The notes under the pieces were generated by a model. That model saw nothing but the letters and a program-made list of their open reading frames with translations, searched no databases and had not been told where the DNA came from. A DNA stretch of 64,000 bases from Lysinibacillus sphaericus (lineage in GTDB: Bacteria > Bacillota > Bacilli > Bacillales_A > Planococcaceae). Shown here piece after piece: positions 25,673 through 35,202 of the stretch (position 1 is its first letter; each line of letters begins with the position of its first letter). Location of the stretch: positions 3,968,001-4,032,000 of the forward strand of contig NZ_CP015224.1 of the NCBI RefSeq assembly GCF_001629735.1, written 5' to 3'. The position numbers were made by a program, and so were the translations under genes.

Positions 25673-28084
25673 TTGGTTACAGTACTTATCGCGATACTTT
25701 TGCCATTTGTCTGTGCTGCACTTATCCCATTGCTGTATAGGCGACTAAGGCATATAACACATCTTGGCTGGTTTGTTTTTTCTGTTCCATTCATCTTGTT
25801 TCTTTTACTTACGCGCTATATTCCTCAAATTGCCGGAGGTAAAACATTTATCCATACATATGAGTGGATTCCCTCTTTTAATATAAATATTACAACATAC
25901 CTAGATGGGCTCAGTATGATTTTTGGCTTACTGATTACAGGTGTAGGTAGTTTAGTCATTTTATATTCTATTTTTTATTTGTCAACGAAAGAATCTCTTC
26001 ACCATTTTTACTGCTATTTATTACTATTCATGGGCGCTATGCTTGGCGTTGTTTTTTCAGATAACCTAATGGTATTATACACATTTTGGGAATTGACAAG
26101 TGTGTCATCATTCCTATTAATTGCATTTTGGCATCATAGAAAGGCATCACGTGCAGGTGCTAAAAAAGCAATGATGATCACAGTATTTGGCGGTCTCTCT
26201 ATGCTTGCGGGTTTCCTGATGCTCTATGTAGCTGCTGATACATTTAGTATTCGGGACATTGTAGCTCATGTAGGGGTTATCCGTGATCATGCCCTATTTA
26301 CTCCAGCATTAATCTTAATTTTACTAGGTGCTTTTACAAAATCTGCACAATTTCCATTTCATATTTGGCTACCTGATGCCATGGAAGCGCCAACACCAGT
26401 TAGTGCTTACTTACACTCAGCCACAATGGTAAAGGCAGGTATTTATTTAGTTGCCCGTTTTTCTCCAGTTTTTGGAGGAGAAGCGATTTGGTTTTGGCTA
26501 GTAAGTGTCATTGGTCTTGTTACACTTTTCTGGGGGTCATTTAATGCGGTTCGCCAAACGGATTTAAAGGCGCTATTAGCCTTTTCAACGGTAAGTCAGC
26601 TAGGCTTAATTATGAGTCTTTTCGGTCTAGGGTCTGTTGGTCATTACTATGGCTACACGAAAGACTCTATTGTATATACACAAGCAAGTTTTGCGGCATT
26701 GTTTCATCTCATCAACCACTCCACTTTTAAAGGAGCCTTATTCATGATGGTCGGGATTGTCGACCATGAAGTGGGGACGCGGGATATTCGCCGTTTAGGT
26801 GGCTTAATGTCCTTAATGCCTATCACATTTACAATCGCAGTCATTGGCAGCTTTTCAATGGCAGGATTACCACCATTTAATGGTTTCTTGAGTAAAGAAA
26901 TGTTCTTTGCAGCGGTCTTGGCTATTCGGGATGTAGAGGCCTTTTCCATTGCTGATTTAGGGTTATTTTTCCCATTAGTAGCGTGGGTAGCCAGTATCTT
27001 TACCTTTGTCTACAGTTTGATTTTAATTAGTCGAACATTTTTGGGTAAACTACAGCCTGAGAAGATGGATAGAAAACCACATGAAGCTCCATTGGGTATG
27101 CTCCTATCACCAATTGTTTTGTGCCTGTTAGTAGTCGGTATCTTTTTCTTCCCAAACGTGTTAGGCCATTATATTTTAGAGCCTGCTATGGCAAGTATTT
27201 ATCCTACATTCCCAACAACCTATGAATTAACACCACATATTTCTGCTTGGCATGGAATTAATGCGGAATTGTTAATGACATTAGGAGTCATTGTGCTTGG
27301 ATTCATTTTATTCAAGACATTGAAAAGCTGGAAGCCGGTGTATCGAATTTTTTCACAAAAGTATACGTTTAATACGTACTACAATCGAATGATAGAAATA
27401 AGTGAGAGTGGTTCAGAGAAGCTTACTCGCAAATATATGACAGGTAATTTAACACATTATTTTGTCTATATATATGTATTTTTTGTTGCACTTATTGCTG
27501 GTTATTTTATTTGGTCAGACGCAATGACTTTTAATTTTGATATGGACTCTACCATTGAATCATACGAATTAATTCTTGTATTTGTTATGGTATTCGCTGC
27601 GGTTTGGATGATTTTTGCAAAGGGTCGTGTTACAGCTATGCTATTAAATGGCGTATTAGGCTATTCAATTGCCTTCTTCTTCGTCATTTTCCGCGCACCA
27701 GATTTAGCGCTAACACAATTAGTTGTAGAATCCGTAACAACTGCATTATTCCTTTTATGCTTTAAGTATTTACCTGATTTAATGCCTGAGGCACCTCGCA
27801 AAAGGGTGCAATGGTCTAAAGCCATGATTTCTATATTTGTCGGCGCAACAGTCACAATGGTTGGTCTAGCTGTTGTGCACTACGAGCAATTTGAGCCTGT
27901 TTCCAGTTATTTTAATGATGCCTACGAGTTGGCAGGTGGTTCAAATATTGTTAATACAATTTTAGGGGATTTTCGTGCCTTTGATACAATGCTTGAGGTT
28001 GTTGTGCTTCTTATTGCTGGCTTAGGGGTTTATACACTAACAAAGCTTAAGCCTCGAAAGGAGGAAGCAGATTATGAAAATTAA
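25673..28084 (+). CDS. mrpA: Mrp antiporter subunit A
   Basis: An 803-residue membrane subunit with about 20 helices, the usual MrpA length. The N-terminal two thirds is the NuoL-like proton-translocating domain (LYTFWELTSVSSFLLIAFW, FPFHIWLPDAMEAPTPVSAYLHSATMVKAGIYL with the key Lys). The rest is MrpA-specific, ending in the DUF4040/MbhD and MbhE parts. The start is TTG 25673, seven bases after GGAGG. Mrp exchanges cytosolic Na+ (or K+) for external H+ as a hetero-oligomer and is central to alkali and salt tolerance. It overlaps mrpB by 11 bp. Confidence 0.95.
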   Translation: MVTVLIAILLPFVCAALIPLLYRRLRHITHLGWFVFSVPFILFLLLTRYIPQIAGGKTFIHTYEWIPSFNINITTYLDGLSMIFGLLITGVGSLVILYSIFYLSTKESLHHFYCYLLLFMGAMLGVVFSDNLMVLYTFWELTSVSSFLLIAFWHHRKASRAGAKKAMMITVFGGLSMLAGFLMLYVAADTFSIRDIVAHVGVIRDHALFTPALILILLGAFTKSAQFPFHIWLPDAMEAPTPVSAYLHSATMVKAGIYLVARFSPVFGGEAIWFWLVSVIGLVTLFWGSFNAVRQTDLKALLAFSTVSQLGLIMSLFGLGSVGHYYGYTKDSIVYTQASFAALFHLINHSTFKGALFMMVGIVDHEVGTRDIRRLGGLMSLMPITFTIAVIGSFSMAGLPPFNGFLSKEMFFAAVLAIRDVEAFSIADLGLFFPLVAWVASIFTFVYSLILISRTFLGKLQPEKMDRKPHEAPLGMLLSPIVLCLLVVGIFFFPNVLGHYILEPAMASIYPTFPTTYELTPHISAWHGINAELLMTLGVIVLGFILFKTLKSWKPVYRIFSQKYTFNTYYNRMIEISESGSEKLTRKYMTGNLTHYFVYIYVFFVALIAGYFIWSDAMTFNFDMDSTIESYELILVFVMVFAAVWMIFAKGRVTAMLLNGVLGYSIAFFFVIFRAPDLALTQLVVESVTTALFLLCFKYLPDLMPEAPRKRVQWSKAMISIFVGATVTMVGLAVVHYEQFEPVSSYFNDAYELAGGSNIVNTILGDFRAFDTMLEVVVLLIAGLGVYTLTKLKPRKEEADYEN

Positions 28085-28496
28085 TGATGTGATACTACGG
28101 ACAGTCACTAAGGCAGTCGTCTTCATTATTTTAACACTTGGCGTGTATTTGTTCTTTGCAGGACATCATGCTCCAGGTGGTGGCTTTATTGGCGGCCTCG
28201 TGTTAGCTTCTGGCATTGTTTTATTGTATCTTGCTTACGATATAGAGACTGTGCATAAGGGAATGCCGTTTGACTTTAAAAAGGTTGCAGCTCTTGGTGT
28301 TTTGCTTGCGACAAGTACGGCAATAGGTTCTTTGTTTTTTGATGTACCATTTCTAACACAGGCCTATACGTATATAAATGTCCCGATTTTCGGGAAAATG
28401 GGTTTTTCAACCGTAACCATTTTTGAAGCAGGTGTAGCTTTAACGGTAGTTGGTGTTGTCGTGACAATAATTTTAAGCATAAGTGAGGATGAGTAG
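28074..28496 (+). CDS. mrpB: Mrp antiporter subunit B
   Basis: 140 residues, four membrane helices (MnhB domain). Signature LFFAGHHAPGGGFIGGLVLASGIVLLYLAYD is clear. It docks next to MrpA in the complex and is needed for antiport. AAAGGAGG lies within the end of mrpA, so the two are coupled. Confidence 0.95.
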   Translation: MKINDVILRTVTKAVVFIILTLGVYLFFAGHHAPGGGFIGGLVLASGIVLLYLAYDIETVHKGMPFDFKKVAALGVLLATSTAIGSLFFDVPFLTQAYTYINVPIFGKMGFSTVTIFEAGVALTVVGVVVTIILSISEDE

Positions 28497-28499
28497 CTG

Positions 28500-28838
28500 A
28501 TGGAATCTTTGATACTTGTTTTAGTAGGTATATTAGTAGCTGTTGCAACGTACTTAATCCTCTCTAAACAGTTATTACGTGTTATTTTAGGTACTGCTGT
28601 TTTATCACATGCTGCCCACTTGCTGATTCTAACAATGGGAGGTCTTAAAAAAGGGGATGTCCCATTATTAGGTGAATCAGAGGGGCCTTATACAGATGCA
28701 TTACCGCAAGCCCTAATTCTAACAGCTATTGTTATTAGTTTTGCTGTGACTGCGTTTGTTCTCGTTTTAGGCTATCGAGCGTACAAAACAAATGGTTCAG
28801 GGAATCTTGATGAATTGAGGGGTACGCCGGATGAGTAA
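28500..28838 (+). CDS. mrpC: Mrp antiporter subunit C
   Basis: 112 residues with three helices, a NuoK-like subunit. ILGTAVLSHAAHLLILTMGG followed by PLPQALILTAIVISFAVTAF-type text (here ALPQALILTAIVISFA) is the MnhC signature. It begins three bases after mrpB and overlaps mrpD by eight. Confidence 0.95.
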   Translation: MESLILVLVGILVAVATYLILSKQLLRVILGTAVLSHAAHLLILTMGGLKKGDVPLLGESEGPYTDALPQALILTAIVISFAVTAFVLVLGYRAYKTNGSGNLDELRGTPDE

Positions 28839-30336
28839 TATGATTGTTTTACCATTAATAGTCCCAGTAATTACGGCTATTTTACTGGTGTTTTTAAAAG
28901 AGCATGTCTTTTTACAACGTATTATTAGTTTATTGACATTAAGCTTTATCGTTATTATTAGTGTTATTTTATTAGTAGAAATTCAAGAACAGGGGATCAT
29001 GCGCATTGACTTTAGTGGCTGGGCACCGCCTTTTGGTATCTCATTTGTGGCAGATTCCTTCGCTACACTACTCGTGTTAGTGGCAAATCTTGTAGCGGTT
29101 ATTTGTATGCTTTATGCAATTTTTACAATGGAATTAAGATATGAAAAAATGTATTTTTATCCGTTTACCTTACTTATGGTAGCTGGTGTTAACGGTTCAT
29201 TTTTGACAGGAGATATCTTTAACTTATTTGTATGCTTTGAAGTGATGCTGCTGGCGTCATATGCCCTAATTAGCTTAGGTGGGGAAAAAATTCAGCTTCG
29301 AGAAGCATTAAAATATGTGCTTATTAATATTGTTGCATCTTGGATTTTCTTAGTGGCATTGGCTTTTCTTTATGGAACAGTCGGTACATTAAATATGGCC
29401 CATATTTCTGTGCGTGTGATGGAGGCAGGTGCTAATCCCCTTATTACAACAGTGGCACTCATTTTCTTAATCGTCTTTAGCTTAAAGGCCGGACTGTTAT
29501 TATTCTTCTGGTTACCAGGCTCTTATAGTGTACCTCCCACAGCCATCGCTGCTTTATTTGCAGCCTTATTAACAAAGGTTGGGATTTATGCACTTGTAAG
29601 GACATTTACATTGCTTTTCCCAAATAATACGGAAGTCACACATATGGCACTTGGCATAATGGCCGGTATTACAATTGTAGCTGGTTGTATTGGTGCTCTT
29701 TCAGGGCGTGATGTTAGAACAATCGCTTCATATAATGTATTAATTGGTGTTGGGTTTATAGTAGCTGGCCTAGCAATGGGTACAGAGTCCGCCTTACAGG
29801 GTATTGTCTATTATTTAATGCATGATATGGTGGCAAAGGCTATGCTATTTATAGCTGTCGGTATGATGATTTATGTAACTGGGGAAACGGTCATAGATAA
29901 AATGAGTGGGCTTATTCGGAACTATCCGTTCTTTGGCTGGCTATTCTTTTTAGCTATGTGTTCACTAGCGGGTATCCCGCCATTGAGTGGCTTTTTAGGA
30001 AAGGTTTTAATTGGACAGGGTGCTATAGAGGGCGGCAATTTTGTTCTATTAGGTCTAGGATTTTTCTCTAGTTTAATTGTTTTGTATTCATTACTGCGGA
30101 TCTTTCTTTCCTCCTTTTTTGGCGAGACCATTATTAGCTTGGAGGATGAAAAGCCTTTACCCAAACGTGTGATACTGCCGTTAACTTTACTAGCTGCATG
30201 TACTATAAGTTTAGGAATCGGGGCTGAGAAATTGGCTCCCTTTGTCACCGATGCAGCAGAAACGTTATATACACCATCTATCTATATAGATGCTGTTCTT
30301 GATGGTGAACAATGGCAAGGTGAGGTGAATAAATAA
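28831..30336 (+). CDS. mrpD: Mrp antiporter subunit D
   Basis: 501 residues and about 14 helices, a second NuoL/M/N-like proton channel. LTGDIFNLFVCFEVMLLASYALISLGG carries the conserved helix-5 Glu (FE), and FSLKAGLLLFFWLPGSYSVPPTAIAALFAALLTKVGIYAL carries the conserved lysines. It works with MrpA as the ion-translocating core. The stop shares one base with the mrpE start. Confidence 0.95.
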   Translation: MSNMIVLPLIVPVITAILLVFLKEHVFLQRIISLLTLSFIVIISVILLVEIQEQGIMRIDFSGWAPPFGISFVADSFATLLVLVANLVAVICMLYAIFTMELRYEKMYFYPFTLLMVAGVNGSFLTGDIFNLFVCFEVMLLASYALISLGGEKIQLREALKYVLINIVASWIFLVALAFLYGTVGTLNMAHISVRVMEAGANPLITTVALIFLIVFSLKAGLLLFFWLPGSYSVPPTAIAALFAALLTKVGIYALVRTFTLLFPNNTEVTHMALGIMAGITIVAGCIGALSGRDVRTIASYNVLIGVGFIVAGLAMGTESALQGIVYYLMHDMVAKAMLFIAVGMMIYVTGETVIDKMSGLIRNYPFFGWLFFLAMCSLAGIPPLSGFLGKVLIGQGAIEGGNFVLLGLGFFSSLIVLYSLLRIFLSSFFGETIISLEDEKPLPKRVILPLTLLAACTISLGIGAEKLAPFVTDAAETLYTPSIYIDAVLDGEQWQGEVNK

Positions 30337-30818
30337 TGGCGATGCAGTTTATTTTAAATTTATTTATCGCAGCACTTTGGTTACTCTTGCAAGATGAAGT
30401 GACACCACAATTTTCAACGTTTTTAATGGGGTTTATCGTAGGAATGGGCATATTATATGCGATGCACCGCTTTTATGGCACTCAATTTTACTTGCGGCGA
30501 GTCTTTTCGATTATCAAGTTATTATGGCTATTTAATTGGGAGCTGTTTTTATCAAGCTATAGTGTATTAAAACAAATTACTACACCAAAGCTAAACATTA
30601 CGCCTGGTATTTTCACTTATAAAACCGCACTCAAGGGAGATTGGGAGATTACGGCACTAGCATTACTGCTAACATTAACACCCGGTTCTGTCGTCATGGA
30701 AGTTTCTGAAGAGGGCGATGTCTTTTATATTCATGCCATGGACATCGAGCAGTCTAAGGATGCTGTCATTCGCTCTATTGGGAAATTTGAACAAGCAATA
30801 ATGGAGGTGACACGTTAA
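30336..30818 (+). CDS. mrpE: Mrp antiporter subunit E
   Basis: 160 residues (MnhE). Two N-terminal helices are followed by a cytosolic domain with the family motif TPGSVVMEVSEEGDVFYIHAMD. One-base overlap (TAATG) with both neighbours shows tight translational coupling. Accessory in some species for stable complex assembly. Confidence 0.93.
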   Translation: MAMQFILNLFIAALWLLLQDEVTPQFSTFLMGFIVGMGILYAMHRFYGTQFYLRRVFSIIKLLWLFNWELFLSSYSVLKQITTPKLNITPGIFTYKTALKGDWEITALALLLTLTPGSVVMEVSEEGDVFYIHAMDIEQSKDAVIRSIGKFEQAIMEVTR

Positions 30819-31102
30819 TGATAGAGAATATTTTACTTCTGGCTCTCGCCTTCTTTAGTATTTCCATCGCGCTGTCGTTATATCGGGTTATCCGTGGCCC
30901 ATCTATGCCTGACCGAGCCATTGCTCTTGATACAATTGGTGTAAATCTTCTATCCGCTATTGCGATTGTTTCGATTATATTAAAAACAAAGGCTTATCTA
31001 GAAGCTATTCTTATATTAGGTATTTTAGCGTTTATTGGGACTATTGCCTTTACAAAATATATTGAAAGAGGTGTGATTGTTGAACGTAAATCAAATGATT
31101 GA
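30818..31102 (+). CDS. mrpF: Mrp antiporter subunit F
   Basis: 94 residues, three helices (MnhF). Motif YRVIRGPSMPDRAIALDTIGVNLL includes the conserved GP..PDR.vA.D, an essential Asp in the family. It overlaps mrpG by 23 bases or so depending on the mrpG start. Confidence 0.94.
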   Translation: MIENILLLALAFFSISIALSLYRVIRGPSMPDRAIALDTIGVNLLSAIAIVSIILKTKAYLEAILILGILAFIGTIAFTKYIERGVIVERKSND

Positions 31103-31445
31103 ATGGGCGGCAGTCATCCTAATTCTGATCGGTTCTGTTGTGAGTGTTATTAGCGCATTTGGCATGATTCGTTTACCAGATGTTTATACGCGATCACATG
31201 CTGCTACCAAAAGCTCCACGTTATCCGTGTTAACTTGCTTATTAGGTACATTTATTTACTTTTGGGTGCACGATGGTTATGTTAGCGTCCGCTTAATTTT
31301 AGGTATTCTATTCGTCTTCGTTACAGCTCCAGTTGCCGGACATTTAATCTGTCGTGCGGCTTATCGTTCTCATGTTCCATTAGCAGAAGGCTCTGGCGAG
31401 GACGAATTAAAAGATAAATTATTTACGGAAAAAAATAAGCACTAG
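31080..31445 (+). CDS. mrpG: Mrp antiporter subunit G
   Basis: 121 residues, three helices (MnhG). FGMIRLPDVYTRSHAATKSSTLSVLTCLLG is the family signature. Two adjacent TTG codons (31077, 31080) could start it; the second is eight bases after AGAGG. Last gene of the seven-gene group-1 mrp operon, followed directly by a strong terminator. Confidence 0.93.
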   Translation: MNVNQMIEWAAVILILIGSVVSVISAFGMIRLPDVYTRSHAATKSSTLSVLTCLLGTFIYFWVHDGYVSVRLILGILFVFVTAPVAGHLICRAAYRSHVPLAEGSGEDELKDKLFTEKNKH

Positions 31446-31470
31446 ACCTCCAAATGGGGGTCTTTTTTGT
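31444..31470 (+). terminator. Terminator of the mrp operon
   Basis: AGACCTCC (31444-31451) with GGGGGTCT (31456-31463), 4-base loop AAAT, followed by TTTTT. Confidence 0.92.
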
Positions 31471-31501
31471 TTCCTTAGAAATTTTGAAGGGATAATTATT
31501 A

Positions 31502-31575
31502 AGTTTTCGGAAAATAGTAAAGGAAAGTGGAATTGAAAATAGTAAATTGACTAATCTGAAAATTTTGTATATAAT
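31502..31575 (+). promoter_or_regulatory. Sigma-A promoter with two CodY-like boxes
   Basis: TTGACT (31547-31552) and TATAAT (31570-31575) are spaced 17 bp. Against the CodY consensus AATTTTCWGAAAATT, the 15-mer at 31502-31516 (agttttcggaaaata) matches 12 of 15, and the 15-mer at 31550-31564, inside the promoter spacer, also matches 12 of 15. CodY represses amino-acid uptake genes in Bacilli when branched-chain amino acids and GTP are plentiful. A box over the spacer fits repression. The leader to the start codon is about 160 bases with no clear structure. Confidence 0.65.
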
Positions 31576-31742
31576 ATTTCATTTAAAATTTTCTTGTTTA
31601 TCTTGATTATTATTTCAAAAGAGTATATCTTAATTAGCAGATAGTTTTTTTATTCTCTTATATGAATAAATATCCAATTTACTATTTTTGAGAAATGTAT
31701 TCTCATACACAATAACTTATAAATAAAAGGAGATGCTTAATA

Positions 31743-32534
31743 ATGAAGAATAAATTATTCATGATGATTCTTGTACTAGCTATTGGCGTACTAGCAGCTT
31801 GTGGCGCTAAAGAGGATGACGCAAATAATTCTAATGCTGATAGTAGTACAGACAAACAAGTATTAAAAGTTGGTACTTCAGCAGACTATGCGCCATTTGA
31901 ATATGTTGACGCAGCAAAAGGTGAGGAGATTATAGGATTTGATATTGATTTAATTAAATTGGTTGGGGAAAAAATAGGTGTAGACATGCAAGTGCAAGAT
32001 ATGGACTTCAACAGTCTTGTGCCAGCGTTACAAGCAGGGAAAATTGATGTAGTAATTTCTGGTATGACACCCAATCCTGAACGTGAAAAGGTAGTAGATT
32101 TTTCTGATCAATATAATGAAACAGAGCAGGTAATTATTGTTAAAAAAGATAGCGGTATTAAAAAGGAAGCTGATTTAGCTGGTAAAAAAGTCGGTGTGCA
32201 AACAGCCTCTATTCAAGAAAATTTAGGTAATGAAATTGCAAAAAAAGTGGATGTTTCAGTTGAAGGACGTACACGAATTCCTGAAATTATTCAAGATATG
32301 ATGTCTAAGCGCTTAGACGCAGGTATTTTAGAGGGTGGTGTTGCGAAGGGTTATTTAAAAACAAATGATCAATTAGCAGCCTTCCCTGTAGAAGAACAGC
32401 CTGAGGATTTCAAAGCGATTGCTGTGCCAAAGGGTAGTAATCTAAAGGAAAAAATTAACAAAGCATTAAAAGAACTAGCTGAAGAAGGCAAAATCCAAGA
32501 GTTAGAAGAAAAATGGTTAGAAAAAGTTGAATAA
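31743..32534 (+). CDS. Polar amino-acid ABC binding lipoprotein
   Basis: A 263-residue family-3 binding protein. Lipobox VLAAC, lipid Cys at 20. The mature part starts LKVGTSADYAPFEYVDAAKGEEIIGFDIDLIKLVGEKIG, with the Arg-type ligand region MTPNPEREKVVDFSDQYNETEQ. Typical substrates are arginine, glutamine, cystine or histidine, and I cannot choose. First gene of a three-gene importer under the CodY-like promoter. AAAGGAGATG site. Confidence 0.92.
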   Translation: MKNKLFMMILVLAIGVLAACGAKEDDANNSNADSSTDKQVLKVGTSADYAPFEYVDAAKGEEIIGFDIDLIKLVGEKIGVDMQVQDMDFNSLVPALQAGKIDVVISGMTPNPEREKVVDFSDQYNETEQVIIVKKDSGIKKEADLAGKKVGVQTASIQENLGNEIAKKVDVSVEGRTRIPEIIQDMMSKRLDAGILEGGVAKGYLKTNDQLAAFPVEEQPEDFKAIAVPKGSNLKEKINKALKELAEEGKIQELEEKWLEKVE

Positions 32535-32543
32535 TACATGTAT

Positions 32544-32569
32544 GCGATAGCTCCTATTTGAGCTATCGC
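32544..32569 (+). terminator. Intercistronic hairpin (partial terminator)
   Basis: A 10-bp stem, GCGATAGCTC (32544-32553) with GAGCTATCGC (32560-32569), 6-base loop and a poor T-tract. It sits between binding protein and permease genes, so it probably sets a higher level of the binding protein. Confidence 0.6.
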
Positions 32570-32654
32570 TTATGCTTTTCAGTTCAATATAATACGCTTC
32601 GGCATGATTTCAAACAAATGCTGAATCAAGATGAAAAAGAAAGGAGGGAGCGCT

Positions 32655-33314
32655 GTGAACTTGGATTTTACAGCAATCGTTCCCTCTATTCCTTATATTT
32701 TAAAAGGGATAGGTGTTACACTCCAAATTGCAATTGGTGCATCCATTATTGGGTTTATCGTCGGTATATTACTAGCCTTATGTAAAATTGGAAAGGTAAA
32801 AGTTTTACGTTGGTTTGCTGATTTTTATACGTCGATTTTCCGTGGTACACCACTAGTATTACAATTATTAATTATTTATTATGCAGTACCACAATTATTA
32901 GATATTCAAATCGAGCCTATTCCAACGGCCATTATTGCATTTGGATTAAATTCAGGTGCTTATATTTCGGAAATTATTCGTGCAGGTATTAATGCAGTGG
33001 ATAAAGGGCAAATGGAGGCAGCACAAGCCCTTGGCATTCCTTATGCAAAGATGATGAAGGATATTATTATTCCGCAGGCAGTAAAAAATATTTTGCCCTC
33101 TCTAGTTAATGAATTTATTACACTAAATAAAGAAACAGCAGTTGTCACAGTAATTAGTGCCCTTGATATAATGCGTCGTGCTTATATAGTAGGTGGTTCG
33201 ACATATCGATATCTTGAGCCTTTACTATTTGCTGGTATTATCTATTACCTCATGACACTTGTTTTAACGTTCCTTGGTAAACGAATCGAGAAAGGAATGA
33301 GAAAAAGTGATTAA
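32655..33314 (+). CDS. Amino-acid ABC permease
   Basis: A 219-residue His/Glu/Gln/Arg-type permease with five or six helices. The start motif [26 protein letters not shown] and [35 protein letters not shown] (the EAA loop contacting the ATPase) are clear. GTG 32655 is seven bases after AGGAGG. Its stop overlaps the ATPase start by eight bases. Confidence 0.92.
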   Translation: MNLDFTAIVPSIPYILKGIGVTLQIAIGASIIGFIVGILLALCKIGKVKVLRWFADFYTSIFRGTPLVLQLLIIYYAVPQLLDIQIEPIPTAIIAFGLNSGAYISEIIRAGINAVDKGQMEAAQALGIPYAKMMKDIIIPQAVKNILPSLVNEFITLNKETAVVTVISALDIMRRAYIVGGSTYRYLEPLLFAGIIYYLMTLVLTFLGKRIEKGMRKSD

Positions 33315-34029
33315 AATTGAAGATTTACACAAATCATATGGACAGAATGAAGTACTAAAAGGTATTTCAACCGAAGTTAAAGAAAAAGAAGTTATTGCTA
33401 TTATCGGACCTTCGGGATCTGGTAAATCAACGTTCCTTCGTTGTCTAAACTTATTAGAAATCCCTACGAGTGGAAAGGTAACAATAGCTGGGGATGTTCT
33501 CACAGATAAAGGGACAAATATTATGAAGATACGGGAAGAAGTAGGGATGGTATTTCAGCATTTTCATCTTTTCCCACATAAAACAGTACTAGAAAATTTA
33601 ACGTACGCTCCAATTAATGTAAAGGGAATGGATAAAGTAGTTGCGATACAAAATGCAGAAGAGTTACTTAAGAAAGTAGGTCTCTTCGAAAAGCGCCAAG
33701 AGTATCCCAACCGTTTATCTGGTGGACAAAAACAACGTGTTGCCATTGCCCGAGCGCTTGCCATGGATCCAAAGGTCATATTATTTGATGAACCAACCTC
33801 AGCACTTGATCCAGAAATGGTTAAAGAAGTATTGGCCGTTATGAAAAACCTAGCAGATAGTGGCATGACAATGTTAATTGTTACACATGAGATGGGCTTT
33901 GCACGTGAAGTTGCTGATCGCATACTTTTCTTAGATGGTGGCAAGCTCATTGAGGATGCCCCACCAGAGCAGTTTTTCACAGCTCCTTCAACACAGCGAG
34001 CAAAGGATTTCTTAGAAAAGGTTTTATAA
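33307..34029 (+). CDS. Amino-acid ABC ATPase
   Basis: A 240-residue GlnQ/ArtP-type ATPase. Walker A is [10 protein letters not shown]-loop [12 protein letters not shown], signature [16 protein letters not shown], Walker [13 protein letters not shown] and switch His [11 protein letters not shown] start. It completes the binding protein-permease-ATPase importer; a homodimer of both membrane and ATPase subunits is usual. Confidence 0.93.
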   Translation: MIKIEDLHKSYGQNEVLKGISTEVKEKEVIAIIGPSGSGKSTFLRCLNLLEIPTSGKVTIAGDVLTDKGTNIMKIREEVGMVFQHFHLFPHKTVLENLTYAPINVKGMDKVVAIQNAEELLKKVGLFEKRQEYPNRLSGGQKQRVAIARALAMDPKVILFDEPTSALDPEMVKEVLAVMKNLADSGMTMLIVTHEMGFAREVADRILFLDGGKLIEDAPPEQFFTAPSTQRAKDFLEKVL

Positions 34030-34040
34030 ATAAACAAACA

Positions 34041-34086
34041 AACGCATTAAGCTCTCTTCGAGAAGGGAACTTACTGCGTTTTTTAT
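34041..34086 (+). terminator. Rho-independent terminator
   Basis: AACGCA (34041-34046) and TGCGTT (34075-34080) close a longer imperfect hairpin with a TTCG-type tip; T-run 34079-34084. It ends the amino-acid importer operon. Confidence 0.75.
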
Positions 34087-34123
34087 TCAGAACGCAAAAG
34101 TATAAGGTTATCCCCCTATTATG

Positions 34124-34135
34124 ATGTAATTACAT
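34124..34135. promoter_or_regulatory. 12-bp palindrome upstream of the phosphoesterase gene
   Basis: ATGTAATTACAT is a perfect palindrome inside the 316-bp gap 34030-34345. Two TTATCCCC words flank it at 34108 and 34151 or so. It could be a small repressor site. In AT-rich DNA such palindromes also arise by chance. No other gene signal is seen in the gap. Confidence 0.25.
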
Positions 34136-34345
34136 AATTATGAAATTATCCCCATACTATATCATGTGTAAGTTAGCTACGAATAGAAAAAACGCGCATG
34201 ATTTCCTTTAAAGGGTGGCGGGGTATGGTTGGATTTTGTGCATTCTATGTAATTAAAGTGCATATACTTACAATCAATTTGTTTTTTGCTTATAATAGGG
34301 AAGTCAGAATTTTTTTCTGAAAAAAAGTAGCCGCAAAGTGAGCGA

Positions 34346-35167
34346 TTGCGATTGAAAAAATTATTATATGGTGTTTTTTTCGTTGTTTTTATAGTCATTT
34401 TTTTGTACGTAAACAATCACTGGCTAGTCGTTAGTAAGCATGTGTTCGAATCAGAAAAGGTGCCTGCCAGCTTTGATGGGCTACGCATTGTACAAGTATC
34501 GGATTTACATGATGCCCTCTTTGGTAATAATCAGGAAAAACTGATTGCTAAAGTTAAGGAGACAAATCCTGACTATATTTTTATCACAGGTGATGTGATT
34601 GATAGCAATCGCTATGATTTAAACCAAAGTCTACAGGCAGTTAAGGGACTAGTAGACATTACGGACGTTTATTATGTACTAGGAAACCATGAAGTAGCGA
34701 CGAATAAGGTAAGTGAAATTTATGAGGCGCTATCATCGTTAGGGGTACATATACTGGCCAACGAATCGACCGTCTTAGAGCGCGACGGGGAGCGCTTGGC
34801 GATTGTTGGGATAGAAGATCCGTTAATGGGTAGATCAACCGAAGACATGTTGGAGTTGGCTACAGCCTATTTACCAGATGATATGTTTAAGATGTTACTG
34901 GCGCATCGACCTGAAGTGTTTAATACGTATGTAAATGATGGCATAGACTTAGTATTTTCTGGGCATGCACATGGAGGGCAAGTTCGTATTCCAGGACTTG
35001 GAGGACTTGTTGCCCCAGGACAAGGGCTGTTTCCGAAATATACGGCTGGTGTCTACGATGAAGGAATCACTAAAATGGTGGTTAGTCGTGGCTTAGGCAA
35101 TAGCTCGGTACCATACCGCATTTTTAATCTTCCAGAGATTGTTGTGATGGATTTAAAGAAAAAATAA
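34346..35167 (+). CDS. Membrane-anchored metallophosphoesterase (YkuE/YaeI-like)
   Basis: 273 residues. N-terminal anchor helix (about 5-22), then a calcineurin-type domain with the full metal ligand set: VQVSDLHD, ITGDVID, VLGNHE, LLAHRPEVF and GHAHGGQ. Relatives such as YkuE act outside the membrane, and B. subtilis YkuE is a Tat substrate. This one lacks twin arginines (MRLKK) despite lying beside tat genes, so Sec insertion is more likely. TTG start 34346; the ribosome site is weak (AAGTGAG) and a TTG two codons later is possible. Confidence 0.85.
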   Translation: MRLKKLLYGVFFVVFIVIFLYVNNHWLVVSKHVFESEKVPASFDGLRIVQVSDLHDALFGNNQEKLIAKVKETNPDYIFITGDVIDSNRYDLNQSLQAVKGLVDITDVYYVLGNHEVATNKVSEIYEALSSLGVHILANESTVLERDGERLAIVGIEDPLMGRSTEDMLELATAYLPDDMFKMLLAHRPEVFNTYVNDGIDLVFSGHAHGGQVRIPGLGGLVAPGQGLFPKYTAGVYDEGITKMVVSRGLGNSSVPYRIFNLPEIVVMDLKKK

Positions 35168-35202
35168 GCACTGTGTAAAAATTAAAATTTACGCAGTGCT
35201 TT
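35167..35202. terminator. Bidirectional terminator
   Basis: AGCACTGTGTAAA (35167-35179) with TTTACGCAGTGCT (35188-35200), one G-T pair. It separates the convergent phosphoesterase and tatC genes. Confidence 0.8.

Noticed and set aside
33564..34037. 157-codon frame antisense to the amino-acid ABC ATPase
   Set aside because: The plus-strand ATPase has every diagnostic motif; the antisense frame is compositional.
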